Assembly (NCBI GenBank): GCA_030549495.1
Contig: JAUIRK010001059.1
Location: 1-64,000 of the forward strand
Length of the DNA: 64,000 nucleotides
Reading direction: 5' to 3'
Origin: Nectonema munidae
Lineage: Eukaryota > Nematomorpha > Nectonematoida > Nectonematidae
Below the pieces are notes generated by a model that saw nothing but the letters and a program-made list of their open reading frames with translations, searched no databases and was not told where the DNA came from. How positions within the stretch are numbered: position 1 is the first letter of the stretch; each line of letters begins with the position of its first letter. Both the position numbers and the translations under genes were made by a program. Below, piece after piece: positions 28,601 through 42,180 of the stretch.

Positions 28601-31600
28601 AAAATTAATTTCAAGGTGATATAGATGAAATCTTTTTGGTAATCAACTTATACCAACAAGTTTTTTCACATTTATAACATATTGCAAATAAAATTCTGAG
28701 GATAATTTTAAATTGATAAGGTAACATTTAGTTTCATATTTGAAAAAAAACGAAAAAAATATCAGGAATATATCGGAGATGAAATATATTCATAATTCAT
28801 GTTTTTCCTAAGGAAATCTCAACGTAATAAGTCGTCTTTTTTACCTGGTAAATGAAAAAGTAATCTTCTCTTCTTTAACTTAATTTTTTATACAATATAA
28901 ATTATTTAACTACTAAATCAAAAATTTTCTCTTGTTTACTTTTTTACAAGTTGTTATACTGTATATTATAATTTATATATATCATATTGAAATTGATATA
29001 TAAATGATTTTTGAACAAGATTTTCAAGTATCTTTCTAATATTTCATAATTCGTATAAATAATTTTTTAAGCTTTTCCTTCTCTTTTCACTTTGAATGCA
29101 GGAGAGATAAGAAGATCAATATTGTGGTATATTATATTAACTCCGTAAAATTTGACGGCAAAATCATTGTTTTTTCACAATCTGGATAATTTCATTATCC
29201 GAATAGTTTTTTAATGATATGTTCGAATTAACCACGGTTGACTCTATTTAAGCGACATTATATATGAAAAAAATATTTATTTTTTTATAAATAAATCAAT
29301 TATTATAACTTTATTTTAAACGATGATCATTGGTCAGATTTGTTTTGCGGAGATATAAACTGAATTATTTAAAGTTGACACACACGTGTACACAAATCGT
29401 AGTAACATTGTAGCATCTATATAGTCTATCTCCAATTAAATTGTTTTGATCAATATGATAGTTGAATTTTGCTTTTATTATTACTTGATTTTGATAAAAT
29501 AATAAGCCCTTTTTCTCAATTCTGTAAAAAAAATATAATAAATATGTCTAAATTGTAAGAAATGTATTTTTTTTATTAACTTGGTACTTAATTGAAATTT
29601 TTTAATATGTTCAGAAATTTTCTTTGGTACACATTTTCAAATCTACCAGAATTGTGTTTTCATGAAAAATTTGCAGTCCACTATTCTTCTTGGCCAAAAA
29701 CTGAAATTTTTTCATAATTAGCTCTTCCCCAATGAAGTTGTGAAAACACACACATTGACTTTGATTCAAAATATTCTCAGTAGACTTCTCAAAAAATCTG
29801 AAACAATCAATTATCGTTTTTTCGTTCAAATTAAATTGTGGAGATATATTTGCAGCACTTATCATTTCCCTCCAAAATAGAATATATGCACTTATTTTTC
29901 AAGTGGAATTTTAGATATAGCAAAAAAGAGAGAGGAATAGTTGATCGAAATTTTTGATTGTATTTGAAGCAGTTCTTATTCTAACCCTTTCTTACATGTC
30001 CCTATTGTGTTCTCGAATACTCTGTAAATTCATTTTACCTTCACGATGTGAACAAAGAAATTCGTTTGAAAAAACTGTTCTCTTTTCATCCACATAAAAA
30101 CAGGTAATTGATAGTTGCACGCAAAAGTTAAAAAAAACGCTTTGCAAAATATTATTGGCCGCCTTTTTTGGTTTAAATGAATCAAGTAAAAAAGAAAATA
30201 TTGAAAAAGATTTGCGAAAAAAAGATTTAAATTGTTAGAAATGTGTAATTGAAACTAATTGGAATAATAAATGATATCAAATCACTAGGCCATTTGACGA
30301 CAGTAAATAAAAACTGGCTAAAGTATGGTTTTATGCGTTTTAGAGCAAGTTTATTACGTTTTAAAAACAACTTATCGTGCTTTGAAATATAAAATTGATT
30401 GAATATGAGTCTGAAAGCAGCCTAGAAGGCATACATATCGGATAAGGGCTGAATAGTTCAAAAAGTGTACGGATATTAATACTGAATAAGAATAGCCCAT
30501 GTCTGATACATATATTGCGTAGCACAAACTTTTTAGTTCCTCGATCTCTAAATCCCCAACCTGACCCTTCCGCTTCACGACTGATTTTCTTCCTATCGCT
30601 GATCCTGTCTTTAAAACGTGGAATTTATTTTATATTGAAATTATGCACATATCAAACTTTTAAAATGGATCTTCTATATATTCCAGATACACGATTTTCA
30701 TCTTTTGGCACTTCTGTTATATGGGTGCATCCACCAAAAGTGATTGCACCCATATTTTCTAGCCTAATAGTGCAGCTTTGCTGGGTATATAAGTACCAAA
30801 TGTTTCACAGACTTTGTTGGAAAACCCTTGAATAAGAGGTCAGAATTAGGTTACTTCGTAATAATAACAACCCTTTGCTTTTCTTATAATTTAATGTTTT
30901 CTTTATGATTTAGAAAAGAGTGTTGATCCTCCTAATTTAATTTTCATCAAACAAACTCCCCCTAACATGGCGTAATATATATATATATATCGCCTGAGTG
31001 TATTAAACCTCCAACATGGCGTAATTCTTGAAACAAATATTGAAACGTTTACCATAGTTACTTTATTTTGTTAAATTGATGAAATATAAAAGAAAATGGA
31101 TTTTATGAAGAAAATAGCCTAGATTTATCATAAGAAGAAATTTCTCATGAAAAATTTCGACTCAAAAATATTTATGGAATCTTCATAAGATCCTTTTTGC
31201 TTATAAAAGATCTAGAAAAGAATTTAAGCATTTGGTTTAGAATGAGTAAAAAAAATATTGCCATTCGCATATTGAAAAAATGTATGTACTGGTAGATGTT
31301 ATTATCTATCTTGAACTATTTTGAGTGATTATTTATAACTCTAGTAATGAAAAAGAGATATAAACACATTCTTTGTGAGGAGAGATTTAGTTTTTCAGGT
31401 GTATGTGATTGTAGCGGTTGCATCCCTTTATGAAAGACGGGAAGACAGAGGAGTGGAAAGCTGGATATGTAGATATGCCTCGCACACCTGATGGAAAAAG
31501 AGTACAAAACGAGAGCCGCTATCTTTCACACGCAAACTCAAAGATAATACGGGGAGTAGCGAAACATTGGAAGATGGGTTGGCAATGTTGATGGCTTGAT

Positions 31601-32869
31601 GCAAACCGCGATAAGCAGACTCCTTCAATTGGAAATTCAAGTGAAACTTTGTATGGTGCGATCATAAATACGCATACATTATGAGTATATTTACAGTTCC
31701 TCATTCATGCATGAAGTTAGACATCGGCCATTTACTTTTTTCAACCGGGGAGGGGGACTTTTTTGTTAATTCAAAAATAGTTTTTTTAGTATTTTAAACT
31801 GTAGACAAGAGAGAACAACGCTTAACTGGAGGGGCACGGCGCATACAGAATCCTGTAATATACATCCTGTATATGATCATGGAAAGCTAATTTAATCTCA
31901 AAAGTTGACTAATGTTTAAGAGGAGTTTCTAATTCAAGTAGTGCAATCTTCTTTTTCTACTACCTGCTCCCTCTGAAATGTAGGGTTCCTATTTCAGATA
32001 TTAAAGGCTTCCTTTTAGATCTATCTTGGACATCTATTTCATGTCGTGCAACACGTTGTTTTTTACTAGGTCAACAGTGCTCTTTAGAGTAATCATAGAA
32101 AATTTTCTTGATTTTAGACTTATTTTTGAAAAGTATACTATACACAAAGCATTTACAATATGGTCTCCCGCAGGAACTTTACCAGGCTGGGGCAAAGAAG
32201 AAGAAGAAGGAAAATTATTTTGCAAAACAAATATGAAATATAATACTTGCTAGACTAAATCGCCGCTTGTATGCGAAAGCGAATCAAAAGCACACACATA
32301 ATATATTTCGTATATTAATTTGTTCATACAAGGTGTCATTCTACTAAGAGAATACTCTACTTTTAACTGAATTCTTTGTTAAGGATAAATCGCAGTAACA
32401 AATTGTTTGTTTGGGTTTCTTAGGAGTATTCAGGAACAGCCCTCAGGATTAAACAAAAATCAAGCATTGAATAAGTTGGGGAATTTTTTTATAGCATTGT
32501 GAAATTCTTAGATTGTGTGAATCATTAAATTTTAGAAGTTTATGAGAGAAAAACAATGGTGAAGTATGAGAAAAGCGCGATTTAACTAGACGAGTTGCCT
32601 TTTTTTAAATAAAACAAACTTCTTAGAATTGAAAAGGAGACAGTTTTCTACACTAAAAATTAAATGAGGTACAAAAAACGATTTATATAATACGAGTTTG
32701 ATATTAATACGAAATTTGTTTCTGCAATAATTTAAAATACCAGTAATGTGAACAAACGTGTTTAATATAAAATTTCTAATTTAACTTTTTATTTATAATC
32801 ACCCGAGAAAATTAAAATTTTTATTTGCAATGTTTTCGATTTTTCAAAATTAATTCTCAAAGAATTACT
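28601..32869. other. AT-rich DNA with unassigned less AT-rich patches
   Basis: 30520-30800 and 31370-31650 are less AT-rich. On the minus strand about 30645-30755 an open segment reads GAITFGGCTHITEVPKDENR after a possible AG acceptor, but I recognise no family. No gene is claimed. Confidence 0.4.
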
Positions 32870-33480
32870 GTTGAACCAATCAAATATTAGCTATTCATAT
32901 CATCTGCATAAAGAAGAAACTTAGGTGAAGGATTATACATCTGAATGTCATTTATAAATATAGAAAATAATAACGGCCCCAAAATTGAGCCTTGAGGAAC
33001 ATAAAATTTAATGGGAGAAAGTTCAGAGAAAATTTTTTATTGATACACACTGAAATCTATCATATAAATAAGAAGAAAGAAACAAGAGAGAAGATTTAAT
33101 GAATCCAATATTTAATATTATTTAATAATTTAATGAATCTAAAAATATAGAAAAAATATCATTTAATAATTTAATGAATCTAAAAATATAGAAAAAATGG
33201 AAAAATTTTGGTGAAGATATAATGGATGTAGTTTACGAGAGGTTGAGTAGAAAAAGCTGTTCTAAACCCAAACTGTTCTTTGTATAAAATATCATTCAAA
33301 TTTAGGTAACTATTAATATGCGTGAATAAGTTTTGATAGAGTAGTCATAATAGATATAGGTCGATAATTTTTAACATTATTTTGCATCGTTTTTTTCGAA
33401 ACAGGCATTGATCGCGATGTTTAAAAACAATAGGAAGGATACCGTGTTTAATAGACGAGTTATACCTCAATGACATATTC
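32870..33480 (-). mobile_element. LINE reverse-transcriptase fragment, copy C
   Basis: On the minus strand YKEQFGFRTAFSTQPLVN (about 33240-33295) and [19 protein letters not shown] (32945-33003) followed by FLLYADDM (catalytic YADD box, 32890-32925) are classic LINE RT motifs. They lie in broken frames, so it is a pseudogene. A short tandem duplication (ATTTAATGAATCTAAAAATA) lies at 33105-33200 between the two motif blocks. Confidence 0.82.
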
Positions 33481-34582
33481 ATATAACAATATTTTAATTT
33501 TAAGAGATTTAAATGCACCAATTAAATCAAAAGTGTTTAATTTTTCAAAGAAAAATGCAGATTTTACCGTAGCAAGAAGTTTACATGTAGCACAATCATG
33601 ACTCATATTATTATTGTTAAAGGCAAATTGCGAGTTAAATATTTGGCGATCCTAGAGTGATCAGTAACCATGGATTCATTGTGCAACAAAGAAACGCGAA
33701 AAGAGCTCTTAGAATTCATTTTTCCCTGTTTCTTTTGATGATTTACAATTTGCAAGGAGAGAAGAAGATATTTACTTTTTAAGGTCAAATTAATTTATCA
33801 ATGCTTTTATTTTATTTCTTTAAAAAAAATATTTTTTAAAAGTATAAAAGCATGACCGCTTATTTTTTATCATTTTTCTATAAATTTTATCGCTACACTC
33901 ATTGAAACCCACAGTCATCCATGCATTGATGGGTTTTTTTATATTTCTTGTTTCTATTTCTAACCATTTTAGTATTCTTTGAAAGCTTCTCAAAAATCAA
34001 GTTTGTTACATGTGCAAAAATATTTCACGTTTGTCTAAAAATGAGTAAAATTTTGGAAAATCGAAATTATAAACAAAACTAATAAAGTTGAATTTATCAA
34101 GTTTACAATACGCAGGAGAAGAAAAGGTTTACAATCAAAGGAAAATGATCAGAAATACATTTAATATATTACATCTAAAGTCTATAATAACTCTACAGAG
34201 AAAAACATTGTCATTAATAGTACTAAATTGCGGGAGAATAGCTATTTTTTTAAGAATAAAAAATTTCAAGATAAAAAAAAACGAAAGAATGGGTTGTTGA
34301 AAACTTATAACATTTACTTTGTATAAAATAAAAAGTTTTTGTTTATGTAAAAGTAATGGATTAAATAAAGCTAGATGACACAAAATAAGTTATACTATGC
34401 ATAGTTGATTATTACCAGGAGTGCGTTCAAAAATAATTTAAGAGTGCCTCTATAATATTAGCTGTATAAGTTAAACAATAACATTTTTCTAAAATTATGT
34501 TAGAAAATAATTATCTACCTTTTCGGAAAAAAAAATTTTTAATGTATAAAGCTCAATGCTACTAAAATATTATATAACTAAA
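33481..34582. other. AT-rich non-coding DNA
   Basis: Nothing recognised; may include further decayed 5' LINE sequence near 33490-33600. Confidence 0.45.
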
Positions 34583-34849
34583 CAGTGGCGGATCCAAGGG
34601 GGAGGCCTCATGGGCCTAGCCCCCCCCCCCCTATGAAAAATGGCTTCGAAAATTACCCTTACTAATTTTGCTTTTTCCTAAAACAATACTTGTTGGCAGT
34701 TGATTACGTTTATACCAATGATATGACAAGTCGAATTCTAAAAGACATAATACAGCTGTCGTATTCTCTGAAGACTTTTAGCAAAATTGCAAAAAATTTA
34801 AATAGATTTCGCCCCCCCCCCCTATAAGAAATTTCTGGATCCGCCACTG
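34583..34849. mobile_element. hAT-like MITE, 267 bp, family 1 copy B
   Basis: Terminal inverted repeats CAGTGGCGGATCCA and TGGATCCGCCACTG. Perfect 8-bp target duplication TAACTAAA at 34575-34582 and 34850-34857. C-runs lie inside each end. The interior (TGGCTTCGAAAATTACCC..., and a block around CAGCTGTCGTATTCTCTGAAG) is the reverse complement of the copy at 11138. The perfect duplication suggests this is the younger of the two. Confidence 0.95.
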
Positions 34850-34857
34850 TAACTAAA

Positions 34858-36793
34858 ATATAAATAAAAATGTAGCTAGCTACTAACTATGTTCCGGGTA
34901 TAACTTAAACAGTCGCATTACTTTACCACCTCATTCACATATTGACACATTACTTTAGGCAGAACTTGTAATTCCATGCAATTTTTAGAGAAGGGAAAGA
35001 AGAGAGAATGAATGTGATCATAATAAGTCGATATTAAATATTTATTTGGTATGCGATAAAATCAAAAAATATTGTAATGTGTCAGTTCTAAATAAATGTT
35101 AAACTTGAGTACGCTATTTATCATGGCAAGAGTGGTATTGTTGGTAATAAAACTCTTCTCATACTCACCACGAGTATTATTTAATTTCGTAGAAGCGAGT
35201 GAATTGATTGAAGAAGCGAAATGATTAATTTATTTGCAGTAAAAGAGAAGCTGGAGCGCCAACTCTGTAGATACGTTTTGAATACAACGTTCCATGACGG
35301 CAATCGGATGAATGAGCCAGTGCAAAAGTACAACCTCAAATAATACCTCTCATGTGCATAATTAAATTATACCGCAGATCTATAGCAACTTCTATTTTCT
35401 GCCATTATTACTTTCATCATTAATTATTATTTCTCCTAATAGATTCCATTACATCATGTACAAACTGATATCCGTTTCTGCATGCGTTTATCCTGCAATT
35501 CTAAAGGAATCGTTTTAATTGGATGCGAGTCTGTGTAATAATGATACATATATATTTTATTTGTATACACATTAGCTTCAAAGAATGCATACTGTTCCGT
35601 TTATAATTGCGCCATCATCAAATTGTGAAATTGTGCAACTAATGATACAATAATCTATATTGTGGAATTTTTAAATAAATACATTACTTCATTTAATTTA
35701 TCTTTTTATGTGCATAAATTACATTTGAAATTGTTGAGCAAATTGAAATCCAATACTCAAAAGTGATTGTCGTGAATCACAACTCTTCCGTAAAAGACTT
35801 TTTCCTATACTTTCTTAGTGGTGGCAATCTTATCACAAAATTAATAATATTGTGCTGAATTTGGAGTATAAAATAAAATTTCACGATTGGTTATATATTG
35901 TTAGTCCACTTTTTTCCCACAATTAGCTTATGGATCTCTTTCACTTATATATTTTTTTAAATATTCGATCATTTCTGACGTTTATGTTTTAAACGTAAAA
36001 ATTATAATGAAAATTAATTGTTATAATTATATTCTAGATTTATTTGTTCATTAACATATATTAGATATACTTATAACTAAACATGTTCTTTTTTCTAAAA
36101 TTAACTTGATATAGTTTTAATTTTTGGAATATTAAGAATAGCATTTGATAGAAAATCTCATTAGAGATCGATGACTGACCAATTACAAGAATCCTTGGGG
36201 AATTTTTGTAATTTTTTGAAAAAGAATATCAAGTTGAATATTCCTAATAGTGACTAATTTTTGGATATCTTGTTCAAGGCGACAAGTTTTCAAACTTTTT
36301 GACTACCATTACTTTTTATCATTTAGAATGTAACTTAAATCAAGCTTAGTATATGAGGATAAAGTATCAGTCGCTTCTAGAATTTTGAGAAATATTGTGA
36401 CAAAGTTGTCAATTTTCACTTGGGAAAATATTGTATACGTTGAGAGTATACATTTCGCACTTCTGTATATAAATTTATGAAAGAGGGTTCAAAGTTTGGA
36501 ACATTTTTTATCATGTAAAATTTAATGTTAATTAGTACTTAGGATAATTGATCACTGCTCATTAAATGTGACGTTCAATCGTTGTTCAAACCTGATATAA
36601 AGGGTTCTAGGACGTTTGAACCTAGCTTCTTAACAACCTACATTTCAACTAAAGGACAATTCGATCAAAGCACATTTCAAAACTTTTAATCATAAAAGAA
36701 TATGTGCTTGGGCTCAAAGAGATTCAACACTTTGAATCATCTTTCAGAATTTTTTTTTAAAAAACTTCTCTTTTTGAGATTATTTTAGGGCTA
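34858..36793. other. AT-rich non-coding DNA, one short open segment
   Basis: A 40-codon plus-strand frame at about 35222-35344 (ATG...TAA) lies in a less AT-rich patch and contains VKEKLERQLCRYVLN. I do not recognise it and do not call it a gene. The remainder shows nothing. Confidence 0.4.
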
Positions 36794-37025
36794 CAGTTAA
36801 ATCTGCTTAAGCGGCCACCTGCTTAGGACGGTTACCTGCTCTTAAAAGCCACCTTGAAATTGTCTCGTACCGAATCATTGTCAACGGCCTTGATAGAACG
36901 ACCACCTGCACAATGCGGCCAACGGCCGCTCATTCGAGTTCCCAGACGTTCATATTATACCTGCTAAATAGCGGCCGTTATTAGCCCCAGATCTGCAGAG
37001 CACCAGCACGCCAATTAACTGTCAG
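36794..37025. mobile_element. Possible pogo/Tigger-like element end
   Basis: CAGTTAAATCTGCTTAAGCG followed by repeated GCGGCCACCTGC-type motifs resembles the terminal region of pogo/Tigger elements, and the patch is GC-rich against its flanks. A TTAACTG near 37015-37021 could be the opposite end, but the TA target duplication is not seen on both sides. Confidence 0.4.
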
Positions 37026-38524
37026 ATAAGCGCATGTCATGTGGTATGAATTGTGATAGTGCTCATTGGGAGACATATTTACAAAAGTAATGTAAACTAA
37101 AGGAATCTTTGCACTGCAAAATCGTAGCACTCTTCAGTCAATGTCTAAGCTGGCGTCATAAATGATCTTTCTTTTTCTAGTTAAAAAAGGCAGCATTACG
37201 CAATTAGTGTAGAACTATGAACTAGGAAGGTTTGGTACTGGATTCAAAACCAAGATTTTATATTATCGAGAACAGACTTCTAGACAACATTGTTCGCACC
37301 CCTGTCATTAAAAGAGAAGAATTTAAAGCTTATTTGTAACAAGATATCTTTTTACAATATTTTTCTATTTCTGAAAATAAGAAAGCTTTCATGCATTGGC
37401 TTATAAAAAAATAGGCCATGATTTATTTTTTGTTTTTTACCTAAGACATCACTAAGTTTTTGGAATAGACTGGCTATAAATATTATTGGCAGATGGATTG
37501 TAACATTAAACTCTCAATTGTTCAGTTATGAAATATTGTTTTTCTTTGGATGCGATACCGGTAAATAAAAATTTGAAAAAATTGAAATATCACTAAAAAC
37601 GCTTTAGATCTAATTTCTTAAGTTAACTATCTGTAAATATATAAAATGCCATTAAAAAGAAATCACAAAATGAGTCCCCAAAAGTCAGACATTGAAAGAG
37701 TAACGCTTTTGACACCTTTAAGTTTTCACTGATTGTTATCTGCACCGCTTATATTACCTAGAAAAAAACTTAGTTTTGAAAGCACTTGATTAATTTTTAT
37801 TCTTCTATAATTATAAAATGGCTTAAATATATTCCTAAAATATATTTGAGATTTAAAGACGCGCGTTTTATGTTTTTGAAATGAAGCATAAGAATAAAAT
37901 AATTTAGTAATGCTGTTATATATGAGCAAGCTTTAGGCTTCACGTAGATATCATTGTGTAATTATGACATGTTGAAAATTTCTTGTTTGAAATAGTAAAA
38001 GGTAAAAGTGATAATAATGAAATATGTAACACTTTAAATTTCTTCTTGCTGAAGCAAAGATAATTAGACTGCATCTAGTAGACAAAAGTTCAATTCTTTT
38101 CCCTACACTTGTTGAGCTTCAATTTTGTTCGAGACGGTGGTGTTTGCATGCAACTAAATTCTTCCAAATAAATTAATTAATATGTAAATTTAGGATGAGC
38201 AACAACACAAAAGATTTCAATATCATTTACACCATATAAATCCAGATGTATATATTATGATGTCCTGGTATATATGAATTATATATTTTTATCCTATGTA
38301 TTCAATTCATGAAATTCTTACAAAAAAATGAATAACAAAAATAATATTTATATATTCTATGATAAATGGTAATTACAATAAATGTTAGAACAAATTTGAC
38401 ATAACAATTTGTAAAATGCTGCCTCATATCTATAATTTATGCGCTGTTCAAGAGACTAATTAAAATTGTCTAGGGGTGACTACTACTACTTTGCATCCTA
38501 CATTCAATATGCCCTTTCATCCCG
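37026..38524. other. AT-rich non-coding DNA
   Basis: Nothing recognised on either strand. Confidence 0.5.
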
Positions 38525-39043
<519 letters not shown>

Positions 39044-39059
39044 TAATTTTGGATACACA

Positions 39060-39703
39060 AGAATCAGTAGAAAAAGAAGATGAATAACAAATTGAAAAAA
39101 TGATCAAATATATCGAATTTACGATAATTACATGATTGGAAAAAACAAAAATGTTTTATCGCTATGGGTCGTTTTTGGAGAAATTAAATATAAAAGATAG
39201 AAGGGAAAATTTAAATGTTTTTTTGAAGATGGTAGTAATAACTCAATTAAGTTAGAAGAAATTGATGGAACAGAATGACTAATATTTCTTCACGAGATAC
39301 CGTTCGGTAAAATTTTTCATAAGATAATACAGGCATGTAAAAATTAAGGACCTACAAGAAACTTTCAGTACTCAAAATCTTATTTTCTTAAGAAACATTT
39401 AGTACTAAAACTTTTCATGAGTTTCTTATAAAAAAAAAAGAGTGTAGAGGCATGCGCGTGGACAGCGAATCGTGCAGCTTTAATGAACCCGCACATAAAT
39501 TGCTAGTGCCATTTATTTACAACATACTGCGGGACGGGCGGAGTGGGTTCAATATTAGTACTGCGGGTTAACTTTTAAAATTGCGGGAATTTGCGAACAA
39601 ATTCTCAAAAAATCGTATAATTTATAAGATATTTTTTCCTAGTTCATATCTGATTGTATAAAGTGTAACAGAAGTAACTATATCATATCACATACATCAT
39701 ACA
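39060..39703. other. Non-coding DNA, possible older hAT flank
   Basis: 39440-39610 is GC-richer and carries repeated GCGGG motifs (ACTGCGGGACGGGCGG, ACTGCGGGTTAAC). Similar GCGGG motifs recur at 41940-42145, so the two may be halves of one older element now split by younger hAT insertions. Confidence 0.35.
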
Positions 39704-41301
39704 CAGTGGCGGTTCTAGACTTTCATAAATGGGGGGGGGGGGGCAAATAGGGGCGTAGTTTATAAGTTAAAAATTTCATAATAAGTTTTTTTCTATCTAA
39801 CAAATTTTTTTATTTTTTGAAAACTTTCTGGGTATTTTTCAATTTAAAAACCTTTAAATCCTACATATTTATAATTTCAATAATTGTAGCAGTACAAAAA
39901 CAAAAACAAATTTATAAAAAATTCAAAAATATTTAATGACGTTTTATTCGACGATTGTCATGTCGAACATCAAACTCGTCAATAAAATTTTCCATATCAA
40001 TTTTTTCAACATAGGACGTTTAATGGAAAGTAACGCAATATCACTCAATCTTTCACTTGCCATTGAATTCCTTAAAAAAGTTTTAACCAGTTTCATTTTT
40101 GAAAAACTTCTTTCACATGAAGCACTTGTAACAGGTAAAGTTACTGCTATGAGCAGTAATCTATGCAAGCAATCAAATGCAGCTTTATATGGGGAAACAA
40201 ATGAAAGGAAACTCAGCAGAGAAGATGGTGATTTTAACTCTTTTTTCAAGACTTTTTTATCAAGGCAATTTCATGATGTAAGTCATCAACATTTACAGAA
40301 TAAGTGGTTGCAAGCATTTTTAAATGTTCTTCACATAAAAAATTTTCACTTTCTGGACACAAAGCTGAAATGCCATTAAAAATGTGCTTAGATTTTTCAC
40401 AATATCGCCGATCCGATTCATCAAGAACTTTATTAATAACTTCAATAGAATTACTTTGAGAATAAAACCTTTGTCCAGTAATTTCTGACAAAATAAAATC
40501 ATCATAGCTTTTCACACTTATACGTTTTTGTGTTTTTAGCAAATTGATTTTGCCCAATTTACACGTTTTTATCACTTTATCGTTATAATCAAAATTCAAA
40601 TCTGACTTTTTCAAATCGATGAACGTTTGACGAAGACATTGAATTAAGTTAATAGCTTTTCCGAGATGTGCTTGCTTAGATTGTAATTGTTCGGATACTT
40701 TTTGAATACGTTCAAGAATATCAGAAAAAAGTCAATAAGTAAACAAATTCAAAATTAATCTGAGTCAAACCGCGGGCAGTAACAGCACGAGCCCCAGTAT
40801 CGTCTGTAGAAATCTCGTCCAAAAGCCTCATTATGCAATCTAAACACTCTAGTGCGTTTTTACAAGACGTGGCTCGAGACCACCATCTGGTATCACTTAA
40901 ATGCTGCAGTTCTTTTATTTTTTTTGCGGATACATCTCTTTTTGAATACAATGAAACTTGGCATGTACAACAGGATTTTAAAAGTTGTGATGAAGATATA
41001 TGTGTTTGATAAAAGCGAAACACACATTTTGAAGTATGTAATCTACGTACACAAATTCATATAGTCTGCATATTGTACTATGTGCTGTTAGTGATACAAT
41101 ACAATATGTGTTATAACATTACAATCATGATAAACATTAGGAAAAAAAAGGAAGTAATCACTTAACATAGTATGCAAAATGCAAGATATTGAAAAACAAG
41201 CGGAATATTGATGGTATTAAAACGAGGGAAGAGGGAGGGGGCAAAATAGGGGCCCGCTGAAATTTTGGGGGGGCCTTGGCCCCCCTTTAAAACCGCCACT
41301 G
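39704..41301 (-). mobile_element. hAT transposon, about 1.6 kb, internally shortened
   Basis: Terminal inverted repeats CAGTGGCGGTT and AAAACCGCCACTG, with G-runs just inside each end. Flanking 8-mers ATCATACA (39696-39703) and ATCACACA (41302-41309) match at 7 of 8, the hAT target-duplication length. It carries the C-terminal part of a hAT transposase on the minus strand. The family's N-terminal BED finger and first catalytic region are not visible, so it is a deletion derivative. Confidence 0.92.
39944..41023 (-). pseudogene. hAT transposase, C-terminal part, broken
   Basis: Minus-strand pieces run in order: QHLSDTRWWSRATSCKNALE (the family's LSDTRWxxR motif, 40721-41023), a middle part with TGQRFYSQSNSIEVINKVLD and ending in LHHEIALIKK (40246-40614), and the dimerisation domain LPVTSASCERSFSKMKLVKT with SERLSDIALLSI (39944-40249). 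The last motif, A/S-x-S-E-R-x-F-S, is the hallmark of hAT transposases of the ZMYM/ZBED-like group. Stops or frame changes separate the pieces, and the N-terminal half is absent. It would not make active transposase, but the ends could be mobilised by a relative elsewhere. Confidence 0.88.
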
Positions 41302-41376
41302 ATCACACACACTCGCACTTTTCATCACCAAAGCTCGATTTGTTTCTTTAGATAAATACATTTTTATTACATATAC

Positions 41377-41905
41377 CAGGGCTCCTCAAATTCTAGATTG
41401 TCTGGAGCGCTTGATAATATCAAACATTGTTCGGGGAGCACTTGCGATAAATTTATTAATAATAATTAAGAGAAGAATAACTTTAACACGTACCAATTTA
41501 GATTTTTAAGAAATTAAAATGGTCATTTATTATTTATTTTGACTTGGATGCATCTTCTGTTTTGTACTTATAAGTGTTTCAAAATCGGGTTTAATTGAAG
41601 ACTCCTGAATATTTCCGCACCATTGCTGCAGCTCCATCTGTAAATACACTCGAACAGCTTTCCAATGATATATTACTCTCTTTAAAAAAAGATGAAAGTA
41701 ATAAAAATATATCTTTACCGTTTGTATATCCCTTTTAAGGTTTATAAAAAAGTAAGTTTTTTCAGTTTTAAAATTATAAACGTAACGAACAAATACAAGT
41801 AATATAGCTAAGCCCGCCACGTCTGTCGATTTGTCCATTTGAAGTGAAAATACTGGACTTTGTTTTAGTCTCTTAACTTCTATTTGACAATATTCTGACA
41901 TGTCC
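41377..41905 (-). mobile_element. Second hAT element fragment (ZBED5-like transposase piece)
   Basis: CAGGGCTCCTCAAATTCTAG at 41377 looks like a hAT terminal repeat (CAGGGGTCCTCAAA style). A minus-strand ORF (41530-41901) contains PVFSLQMDKSTDVAGLAILL and VFVRY, the conserved D-x-S-T-D block of ZBED5/GTF2IRD2-type hAT transposases, then quickly loses similarity and ends in MHPSQNK. The opposite end and target duplication were not found. The piece lies only 75 bp from the preceding hAT element. Confidence 0.8.
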
Positions 41906-42180
41906 TAGAATTTTTAATATGTTTTATGTGAGTTAAGTTGGGCGGCTGAGCGTTTAAATTTAAAATTGGAGGTTCGATGCGGGCTTAAATTTCGGGTTTA
42001 AAAACTTTAATTGCGTGGCAGTTGCGGGCATTTTTATTTTTTATTGCGTGTACGGGCAGGTGCAAAATAATAAAATACAGGGCGGGTACAAAATAATAAA
42101 ATACTGCGCTAGAGGGTGTGGGTAAAATTTTAAATCTTGCCGGTGCTCTTGTATACACTCATATGCTGAAAAAGGGTAAA
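41906..42180. other. GCGGG-rich non-coding segment
   Basis: Short GCGGGC/ACGGGCAGG motifs and a duplicated CGGGTACAAAATAATAAAATAC-like unit (about 42050-42110). Possibly subterminal repeats of an older hAT element. Confidence 0.35.
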
